Shown piece after piece: positions 1-5,157 of a stretch of 15,753 bases of DNA. How positions within the stretch are numbered: position 1 is the first letter of the stretch; each line of letters opens with the position of its first letter. The stretch spans positions 1-15,753 of the forward strand of contig JAUWMW010000021.1 in NCBI GenBank assembly GCA_030612965.1, written 5' to 3'. Origin of the DNA: a bacterium (GTDB lineage Bacteria > Zixibacteria > MSB-5A5 > GN15 > FEB-12). A program made the position numbers and the translations under genes. The notes under the pieces were generated by a model, which had not been told where the DNA came from, made no database searches, and worked only from the letters and a program-made list of their open reading frames with translations.

Positions 1-109
1 GCGATCTCTTCTAAACGGCTGAGGAGAGAGCGCATAAGAAACCGGCGGTTCTCACGACCTCCTCCGGATGTCGAAGGAACCACCGGAACAACCGCTTATG
101 GGACAGCCT
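1..109. repeat. Left copy of a 109-bp direct repeat flanking the nuo operon
   Basis: This stretch aligns without gaps to 15504-15612 in the same orientation, with 12 mismatches by my count (about 89% identity). Positions 35-83 are an unbroken 49-bp identical core. The window begins inside or at the edge of this copy, so its true left end is unknown. No transposase or convincing gene is associated with it. The minus strand is open through both copies, but I see no recognisable protein. It may be a dispersed intergenic repeat or the remnant of a duplicated gene end. The repeat itself is certain; its nature is unknown. Confidence 0.85.
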
Positions 110-132
110 CTCCTCGTCTGCCCCTGTGTCCA

Positions 133-158
133 CGTGGCGCACGAGGACGTACACCACG
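133..158. repeat. Palindrome with AGGA loop
   Basis: Two 11-nt arms (CGTGGCGCACG and CGTACACCACG) flank a 4-nt AGGA loop. The two mismatches are both C-A on this strand. In a transcript of the opposite strand they become G-U pairs, so the stem is complete there. It shares the NGGA loop with the palindromes at 241, 366, 417 and 501. Confidence 0.7.
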
Positions 159-190
159 CACAAAATCGCTCAGCATGACACTCTTGCAGG

Positions 191-233
191 GCGGGTCCGT
201 CTCGCCGCAGGCCCGCCGTAGGAGGGGACCCGC
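191..233. repeat. Inverted repeat GCGGGTCC / GGACCCGC
   Basis: Perfect 8-bp arms at 191-198 and 226-233 are separated by 27 nt of GC-rich DNA. There is no T-tract after it, so it is not an obvious intrinsic terminator. It looks like part of the same repeat mosaic but does not have the short NGGA loop. Confidence 0.6.
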
Positions 234-240
234 CGCCAAT

Positions 241-264
241 GGCAGGTCTGCGGACAGACCGGCC
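241..264. repeat. Palindrome with CGGA loop
   Basis: Arms GGTCTG (245-250) and CAGACC (255-260) surround a CGGA loop. Beyond a single A-G mismatch (244/261) the pairing continues with GGC/GCC, giving 10-nt arms. It has the same loop class (NGGA) as its neighbours. Confidence 0.65.
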
Positions 265-365
265 GTACATTCACTCGGCGCGAAACGCCAGGAGCCCATT
301 CACGGGTCCCCTCTTGAGGAACGTTCCAAAAACTATCGGGCGGTGGTTGTTTCTTTGCTGTGGGC

Positions 366-385
366 GGCAGACGTCCTCGTCTGCC
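366..385. repeat. Perfect palindrome GGCAGACG / CGTCTGCC with TCCT loop
   Basis: An 8-bp perfect stem with a 4-nt loop. The loop TCCT reads AGGA on the opposite strand, so this copy is an inverted member of the NGGA-loop family. The outer GGCAGA/TCTGCC is shared with the copies at 417 and 501, while the inner two base pairs differ in a compensated way. Confidence 0.8.
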
Positions 386-416
386 CCTTGATTACGTTGG
401 GTACGTCCTTCAAACG

Positions 417-436
417 GGCAGACCGGGAGGTCTGCC
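417..436. repeat. Perfect palindrome GGCAGACC / GGTCTGCC with GGGA loop
   Basis: An 8-bp perfect stem closes a GGGA loop. It has the same outer GGCAGA/TCTGCC arms as the palindromes at 366 and 501, with a compensated change at the inner pair. Confidence 0.8.
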
Positions 437-461
437 GCGCACAATATCATGGGTTTTTGGT

Positions 462-482
462 AAGTCCCTTGAGAGGGGATTT
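462..482. repeat. Imperfect palindrome AAGTCCC / GGGATTT
   Basis: Seven-nt arms pair with one G-T wobble around a 7-nt loop. It resembles the AATCCCC...GGGGATT type of intergenic repeat seen in many bacterial genomes. No gene or T-tract is associated with it. Confidence 0.5.
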
Positions 483-500
483 AGGGGTGTGTTTGACCGG

Positions 501-524
501 ACGGCAGATGTGGACATCTGCCGT
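501..524. repeat. Perfect 10-bp palindrome with TGGA loop
   Basis: ACGGCAGATG and CATCTGCCGT form a perfect 10-bp stem around TGGA; it can be lengthened by a G-T and a G-C pair. It keeps the GGCAGA/TCTGCC core of the copies at 366 and 417, with the inner pairs changed on both sides. It is the longest perfect member of the set. Confidence 0.8.
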
Positions 525-544
525 TCACATAATAGCGAAGATGG

Positions 545-564
545 ATTCCCGCCTGCGCGGGAAC
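545..564. repeat. dRS3-like 20-bp repeat
   Basis: The sequence is ATTCCC, eight bases (GCCTGCGC), then GGGAAC. The neisserial dRS3 consensus is ATTCCC-N8-GGGAAT, so only the last base differs. Internally TTCCCGC/GCGGGAA forms a 7-bp stem with a CTGC loop. Similar elements occur in intergenic DNA of many unrelated bacteria, and in Neisseria dRS3 is a known integration target for filamentous phage. That link is not shown here. Confidence 0.6.
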
Positions 565-666
565 GACAGAGTGTGGGCGCGGGCATGACAAATCCGATGG
601 GTTTCAGGCTTGGTGAACGCACAATTCCAGACAGAACACGACGATTGCAAACAAATTCAAATTCTC

Positions 667-695
667 TTGACATGCTTGTCTATTATGGCTACAGT
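667..695 (+). promoter_or_regulatory. Probable sigma-70-type promoter of the nuo operon
   Basis: A perfect -35 box TTGACA (667-672) is separated by 17 bp from TACAGT (690-695), which keeps four of six consensus -10 bases including the key first T, second A and last T. AT-rich DNA lies just upstream. Transcription would begin near 702, leaving a leader of about 30 nt before nuoA. The TATTAT at 681-686 lies too close to this -35 to be its partner. Confidence 0.6.
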
Positions 696-733
696 TGGGG
701 CAATGTTTGGCGAGGAAATTCGTGGTGTGATGC

Positions 734-1090
734 ATGTTTGAGACTTTTTACCCCATATTGTTTCTGCTGGTAGCGGCCAGCTTTCTGGCGGTCGTGTTCG
801 TGGCGATGTCGGTTCTTATCGGCAAGCGAACGAAACTGGGTAGCAAACTGGAGCCATACGAGTGTGGGATGGAGCCGGTCGGAACTACCCGGGAGCCGGT
901 GCCGATCAAGTTCTTCCTGGTGGCGATCCTGTTTGTGCTTTTTGATATCGAAGTAATCTTTCTATATCCCTGGGCGGTGATATCGCGCAGTCTGGGGTTG
1001 TTCGGTTTCATTGAAATGCTCGTGTTCGTGGTAATCCTGCTGGTTGGCTATTTCTATATACTTGGTCGGGGTGCTCTGAAATGGGAATAG
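734..1090 (+). CDS. nuoA: NADH-quinone oxidoreductase subunit A
   Basis: NuoA is a small membrane subunit of complex I, with three predicted transmembrane segments, that lines the quinone entry region next to NuoH. The 118-residue protein has the usual length. It shows the family motif YECGMEP (about residues 42-48) in the first loop and FDIEVIFLYPWA (about 70-81) in the second helix; the acidic residues there are conserved in the family. The ATG at 734 is the first possible start, because an in-frame TGA lies at 728-730. The ribosome-binding site is weak: GAGGA at 712-716 is farther away than usual. It is the first gene of the operon and its end overlaps nuoB by 10 nt. Confidence 0.96.
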   Translation: MFETFYPILFLLVAASFLAVVFVAMSVLIGKRTKLGSKLEPYECGMEPVGTTREPVPIKFFLVAILFVLFDIEVIFLYPWAVISRSLGLFGFIEMLVFVVILLVGYFYILGRGALKWE

Positions 1091-1584
1091 AAGAGAAAAT
1101 CCCTGATTCGATAATTCTGACCACGCTCGACAAGATGGTCAACTGGTCTCATCGCCGCTCGATGTGGCCGCTCGGGTTCGGACTGGCCTGCTGCGCTATC
1201 GAGATGATGTCCACCTTTGCGCCGCATTTCGATCTGGCTCGCTACGGCATGGAGGTTATGCGTCCGTCGCCTCGGCAGGCGGACTTGATGATTGTAGCCG
1301 GTCGAGTATCAATGAAAATGGCGCCGGTGATCAAGACGCTGTACGAACAAATGCCCAACCCAAAGTGGGTTCTCGCTATGGGGGCATGCGCTTCGTGCGG
1401 TGGTGTGTTTAACAACTACGCCATCTTGCAGGGGGTCGATCGGATCATCCCGGTTGATATTTATGTCCCCGGTTGTCCGCCGCGACCCGAGCAATTGATG
1501 GACGGTATTCTCAAGCTTTACGATAAAGTCGACAAGGAATCTCTAAAGGACAAAAGGGAAGACTGGGGCCGCAGGGTCGGTTGA
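1081..1584 (+). CDS. nuoB: NADH-quinone oxidoreductase subunit B
   Basis: NuoB is the peripheral subunit that holds cluster N2, the last 4Fe-4S cluster before quinone. The 167-residue protein has the expected ligands: the adjacent pair C37-C38 in GLACCAIEM, C103 in GACASCGG, and C132 in PGCPPRPE. The tandem cysteine pair is diagnostic. The ATG at 1081 lies inside the last codons of nuoA, preceded by a GGGG-containing ribosome-binding site about 8 nt upstream, which suggests translational coupling. The charged C-terminus after about residue 150 is ordinary for the family. Confidence 0.97.
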   Translation: MGIEEKIPDSIILTTLDKMVNWSHRRSMWPLGFGLACCAIEMMSTFAPHFDLARYGMEVMRPSPRQADLMIVAGRVSMKMAPVIKTLYEQMPNPKWVLAMGACASCGGVFNNYAILQGVDRIIPVDIYVPGCPPRPEQLMDGILKLYDKVDKESLKDKREDWGRRVG

Positions 1585-1654
1585 TCGAGTCGAGTTGAGT
1601 CGGCTGGAAAGGCTGACCCGGCCGAGATTGCGAAATTCGGAACAAGACATTGGT

Positions 1655-2170
1655 ATGGAAGAGCAGTTCAGAGGTTTCATCAAGGATCAGTTCGGCGAGG
1701 CGGTAATCAGGGAAGATGATTTTCGCGGCGAGCAGTCTTTCTATATCAAGCCGGAGGCTTTGATCGATATCTGCCAGGCCTTTCTGGAGGATAACGAACT
1801 CCAGGTCAGGTTCCTCAGCGACCTAACAGCCATCGACTGGCTTGGTCACGAACGGGAGTCGGAGGGTCGCTTCGAACTGATCTACAACCTGTACTCCCTG
1901 ACTCACGCTCATCGTTTTTTCCTGAAAATGCATCTTCCCGCGGAGGCGCCCAAATTAGCATCACTGTGCGACCTGTGGCCCGGGGCCAACTGGATGGAGC
2001 GTGAGGTTTATGATCTGTTCGGGATTGAGTTTGTGGGCCATCCCGATCTTACTAAGATACTGACGCCGGATGACCTTGAGGGACATCCACTACGCAGAGA
2101 TTTCCCGCTCACCTACGAGCAACCCCAATTCAGTTGGAACAAAGACGAGCCACCCGAGGTGATCAGGTAA
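1655..2170 (+). CDS. nuoC: NADH-quinone oxidoreductase subunit C
   Basis: NuoC is the 30-kDa-type peripheral subunit that packs against NuoD and supports the quinone module; it carries no cofactor. It is recognised by EREVYDLFGIEF (about residues 115-126) and the C-terminal GHPLRRDFPL (about 143-152). I chose ATG 1655, giving 171 residues. The frame stays open upstream to a TTG at 1595, which would give 191 residues and shorten the gap after nuoB from 70 to 10 nt, but the added residues are basic and unlike the family. Neither start has a strong ribosome-binding site, so the N-terminus is uncertain. The stop TAA shares one base with the nuoD ATG. NuoC is separate from NuoD, unlike the fused NuoCD of enterobacteria. 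Confidence 0.93.
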   Translation: MEEQFRGFIKDQFGEAVIREDDFRGEQSFYIKPEALIDICQAFLEDNELQVRFLSDLTAIDWLGHERESEGRFELIYNLYSLTHAHRFFLKMHLPAEAPKLASLCDLWPGANWMEREVYDLFGIEFVGHPDLTKILTPDDLEGHPLRRDFPLTYEQPQFSWNKDEPPEVIR

Positions 2171-3342
2171 TGCCCGAGCAGAAAACCGTCACCCTCAATA
2201 TGGGGCCGCAACATCCCTCTACGCATGGTGTGCTGCGAGTGCTGTTGGAACTCGACGGTGAACGAGTTGTCAAGGCTACACCTGTGGTGGGGTATCTCCA
2301 TACCGGCATCGAAAAGACGATGGAGTCGAAACTGTACTACCAGGCGCTGGTCTGCACCGACCGCATGGATTACCTGGCGCCGATGTCGAACAACCTCGGC
2401 TACTGTCTGGCAGTAGAGAAACTGATGGATATCGAGGTGCCGGAGAAGGTACAGTGGGCTCGTGTTTGTCTGGCTGAACTGACTCGGATAAAATCACACT
2501 TGGTCTGGTTGGGGACGCATTCGATCGACCTCGGCGCTATGTCGATGCTTTTGTATACCTTTCGGGACCGAGAGTCCATCATCGACGTCTACGAAGCCTG
2601 CGGCGGTCAGCGAATGATGACTAGCTACATTCGCATAGGTGGGCTGGCCCATGAGTTGCCGGTCGATTTCGATAAGAAAGTGCGCCGCGTCGTCAAGCAG
2701 GTCAACGAGGGTTTAGTCGATTATGAGAACCTGCTGACCAATAACGAGATATTTATCAACCGCACCCGCAACGTGGCCGTCATATCGGCCGAAGACGCTA
2801 TTGCGTGGTCGCTGTCGGGGCCGATGCTGCGCGGCAGTGGGGTTAAGCATGACTTGCGCAAAGCGAATCCATACAGTGGTTACGAGAACTTCGATTTCGA
2901 GATCGCCTACGGTGAAAAGGGCGACGCGTATGATCGCTATCTACTGCGACTGAAAGAAATGCGCCAGTCGCTGCGGATTATCAGCCAGGCCCTTGACGGT
3001 ATGCCGGAAGGTCCCTATCGCGCCCGAGTACCGGGGGTGGTGCTGCCGCCCAAGGAAGACGTGCTGTACAAGATGGAATCGATGATTTTCCATTTCAAGA
3101 TTATCACCGAAGGTTTCAAGGCGCCGGTCGGTTCGGTCTATCAGGCTATTGAATCGCCCAAAGGGGAGTTGGGATTCTTGATCACCGGTGACGGCAGTAA
3201 CAGACCGCGCCGCGTGCGGGTCCGACCGCCGTCGTTCGTAAATTTGGCTTCGCTGCCCCGATTGGTGGAGGGCGGCATGTTCTCTGACGTTGTGTGCGCC
3301 ATTGGGTCTATAGACATTGTGTTGGGAGAAGTGGATCGATGA
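2170..3342 (+). CDS. nuoD: NADH-quinone oxidoreductase subunit D
   Basis: NuoD is the 49-kDa-type subunit that, with NuoB, forms the quinone-binding pocket. The 390-residue protein begins with the signature NMGPQHPSTHG (about 10-20), whose loop histidine contacts the quinone headgroup in solved structures. It has the partner tyrosine in DRMDYLAP (Y68). The family is descended from NiFe-hydrogenase large subunits, but the metal-binding cysteines are absent, as expected. Start ATG 2170 overlaps the nuoC stop by one base and has a strong ribosome-binding site GAGGTGA at 2156-2162. A longer reading from 2134 exists but would override that site. The end overlaps nuoE in an ATGA junction. Confidence 0.97.
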   Translation: MPEQKTVTLNMGPQHPSTHGVLRVLLELDGERVVKATPVVGYLHTGIEKTMESKLYYQALVCTDRMDYLAPMSNNLGYCLAVEKLMDIEVPEKVQWARVCLAELTRIKSHLVWLGTHSIDLGAMSMLLYTFRDRESIIDVYEACGGQRMMTSYIRIGGLAHELPVDFDKKVRRVVKQVNEGLVDYENLLTNNEIFINRTRNVAVISAEDAIAWSLSGPMLRGSGVKHDLRKANPYSGYENFDFEIAYGEKGDAYDRYLLRLKEMRQSLRIISQALDGMPEGPYRARVPGVVLPPKEDVLYKMESMIFHFKIITEGFKAPVGSVYQAIESPKGELGFLITGDGSNRPRRVRVRPPSFVNLASLPRLVEGGMFSDVVCAIGSIDIVLGEVDR

Positions 3343-3815
3343 TTCTTACGCCGGAATCAGTTCAACGCATCAAAGATAAGTTGGCGCAATACCCTCAGCG
3401 CAAATCCGCTGTTCTGCCGGCATTGACAGTGGCCTATCGACAGATGGGGCACTTGAACGACGATGTTTACCGGGAGATATCCCAGATCATAGGCGTTCCG
3501 ACCCTGGAGATTGCCGAGGCGGCGACTTTTTACACCATGTTTCCCAAACAGCCGGTGGGCAAGTATCTGATACAGGTTTGTCACAATATCTCCTGCTCGT
3601 TGATGGGCGCTGATTCGCTGGTTGCCTACCTTGAGGACAAGTTAGGAATCAAGAAGGGTGACACAACTCTGGATGGTTTGTTTACGTTGATCTGTGTGGA
3701 ATGTCTGGGTTCGTGCGCGACAGCGCCGATGATGCAGATCAATCATGACTACTATGAAAACCTCACGCCGGAAAAGGTTGATGCAATCCTTCAGCAGTTG
3801 AGGTCGGAGGCATGA
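3339..3815 (+). CDS. nuoE: NADH-quinone oxidoreductase subunit E
   Basis: NuoE is the 24-kDa-type thioredoxin-fold subunit of the NADH module, holding the 2Fe-2S cluster N1a. In the 158-residue protein the four ligands are C81 and C86 (CHNISC) and C122 and C126 (CLGSC), the classic CX4C plus CX3C pattern. An N-terminal helical region carries the motif AATFYTMF (about 61-68). The ATG at 3339 overlaps the nuoD TGA (ATGA), with a GGGAG ribosome-binding site at 3324-3328. The longer reading from 3294 translates nuoD sequence out of frame and is not used. It also ends in an ATGA overlap with nuoF. Confidence 0.97.
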   Translation: MILTPESVQRIKDKLAQYPQRKSAVLPALTVAYRQMGHLNDDVYREISQIIGVPTLEIAEAATFYTMFPKQPVGKYLIQVCHNISCSLMGADSLVAYLEDKLGIKKGDTTLDGLFTLICVECLGSCATAPMMQINHDYYENLTPEKVDAILQQLRSEA

Positions 3816-5146
3816 CGTTCTACTCTCCGGTCATCACCAACGCGAAAGAGGCAGCCGAAAGTGAGAAGCTGCATCTGTTTAAGTATGTTGAGGATCCGGA
3901 TCAGCCTAAGGTTGAAACGTATGAGATGCACGGTGGCTATCAAGCCTGGAAGAAAGTGCTGAGTACGATGTCTCCGGCTGAAGTGATCGAAGAGGTCAAG
4001 AAGTCCGGCCTCCGCGGTCGAGGCGGCGCCGGGTTCCCGACCGGTGTGAAATGGGGTTTTGTACCCAAAGACTCCACCAAGCCGCATTATCTGATCTGCA
4101 ACGCCGACGAGTCGGAGCCGGGCACCTGCAAAGATCGGGTGCTGATGGAACGCGACCCCCATGGTATCATCGAAGGTATGGCGATTGGGGCGTACGCCAT
4201 CGGGTGTCATCTGATGTTCATCTACATCCGAGGTGAGTTCGGACACTGCGCCGAGATGATGGAAAAGGTGAAGGAAGAAGCGTATGCTCGTGGGCATCTG
4301 GGCAAAAACATTTACGACAGTGGCTATGACCTCGACATGATTGTGCACACCGGTGGCGGCGCTTATATATGTGGTGAGGAGACGTCGCTGTTGAATTCGC
4401 TGGAGGGCGAGCGCGGCATGTCGCGGATTCGACCGCCCTTCCCGGCCATCGCCGGGCTCTACGCCTGTCCGACGATCGTGAACAACGTCGAAAGTCTGGC
4501 CACGGTGCCGCACGTGATCAACCGCGGCGCCGAATGGTATAGTTCGCTGGGTACTGAGAAGTCGACGGGCACGAAGATTTTCTCCCTGAGCGGTCATGTT
4601 AACCGACCGGGAAACTACGAGGTCGAGTTGGGTTTCTCGCTCAAGAAACTGATCTACGACCCCGCTTACGGCAACGGCATCCGCGGCGACAGAAAACTCA
4701 AAGGCGTCATACCGGGTGGATCATCGACGCCGTTTCTCACGCCGGACATGATTGACGTCAAGCTCGACTACGAGTCGCTGGTCGAAGCCGGATCTATGTT
4801 AGGCAGCGGGGCGGTCATTGTGTTCAACGAAGACACATGCATCGTCTGGGCGATCAAAAAGCTGATCCACTTCTATCGGCATGAATCGTGCGGCAAGTGT
4901 ACCCCTTGTCGCGAAGGAACCGGTTGGCTGGAGAAGATCATTAGTCGTATCGAGGCGGGTCAGGGTCGACCCGGCGATATCGAGAAGATCGAGGAACTTT
5001 GCGAGAATATTATGGGCCACACGGTTTGTCCGCTTGGCGATGCGGCTGTGATGCCGATCCAGTCCGCGATCAAGCACTGGCGCGATGAGTGGCAGTACCA
5101 CATCGACCAGAAGAAGTGTCTCGTGAAATCGGAGTTTGCCTTTTAG
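3812..5146 (+). CDS. nuoF: NADH-quinone oxidoreductase subunit F (NADH-binding, FMN)
   Basis: NuoF oxidises NADH with bound FMN and passes electrons to cluster N3. The 444-residue protein has the glycine-rich FMN/NADH motif GRGGAGFPTG (69-78), then NADESEPGTCKDR (97-109), GAYICGEETSLLNSLEG (183-199), and the N3 ligands C360, C363 and C366 in SCGKCTPCREGT, plus C406 in HTVCPLGD. All four ligands are present. The start ATG overlaps nuoE (ATGA) and GAGGT at 3800-3804 gives a good ribosome-binding site. The C-terminal tail is short. A 268-residue open frame on the opposite strand is a shadow of this gene. Confidence 0.98.
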   Translation: MTFYSPVITNAKEAAESEKLHLFKYVEDPDQPKVETYEMHGGYQAWKKVLSTMSPAEVIEEVKKSGLRGRGGAGFPTGVKWGFVPKDSTKPHYLICNADESEPGTCKDRVLMERDPHGIIEGMAIGAYAIGCHLMFIYIRGEFGHCAEMMEKVKEEAYARGHLGKNIYDSGYDLDMIVHTGGGAYICGEETSLLNSLEGERGMSRIRPPFPAIAGLYACPTIVNNVESLATVPHVINRGAEWYSSLGTEKSTGTKIFSLSGHVNRPGNYEVELGFSLKKLIYDPAYGNGIRGDRKLKGVIPGGSSTPFLTPDMIDVKLDYESLVEAGSMLGSGAVIVFNEDTCIVWAIKKLIHFYRHESCGKCTPCREGTGWLEKIISRIEAGQGRPGDIEKIEELCENIMGHTVCPLGDAAVMPIQSAIKHWRDEWQYHIDQKKCLVKSEFAF

Positions 5147-5157
5147 CGTGATGTAGT

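Larger units (their letters stand above)
110..666. other. Gene-free leader region built of short palindromic repeats
   Basis: No credible gene is present here. The open frames on both strands lack family resemblance and translate repeat DNA. The stretch holds at least eight inverted repeats, listed separately, with little unique sequence between them. An AT-richer stretch from about 640 to 666, including a tandem AAATTC pair at 653-664, leads into the operon promoter. This looks like a hot spot for small intergenic elements rather than a regulatory region with a known operator; I found no recognisable FNR or Rex palindrome. Confidence 0.7.

Noticed and set aside
52..299. Minus-strand open frames covering the left repeat copy
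   Set aside because: The frame stays open in both repeat copies but has no family resemblance, no clear start signal, and the left copy stops inside the repeat; there is not enough to call a gene or pseudogene.
133..563. A CRISPR-like array of palindromes
   Set aside because: The hairpins differ in sequence, are irregularly spaced, and no constant repeat-spacer pattern or cas gene is present.
681..686. TATTAT as the -10 box of the nuo promoter
   Set aside because: It is only 8 bp from the TTGACA -35 box; TACAGT at 690-695 gives the correct 17-bp spacing.
175..773. Open frames of up to 137 residues in the leader on both strands
   Set aside because: They translate palindromic repeat DNA, have no conserved motifs, and run across the promoter or into nuoA out of frame.
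2134..2169. Longer N-terminus for NuoD starting at 2134
   Set aside because: The ATG at 2170 has a well-spaced GAGGTGA ribosome-binding site and leads straight into the family's conserved N-terminus.
3294..3338. Longer N-terminus for NuoE starting at 3294
   Set aside because: It would translate nuoD sequence in another frame; the ATGA junction at 3339 is the normal coupled start.
3791..4597. A 268-residue open frame on the minus strand opposite nuoF
   Set aside because: It lies fully antisense to a well-conserved gene, has a composition typical of a codon shadow (many His and Arg), and shows no recognisable family.
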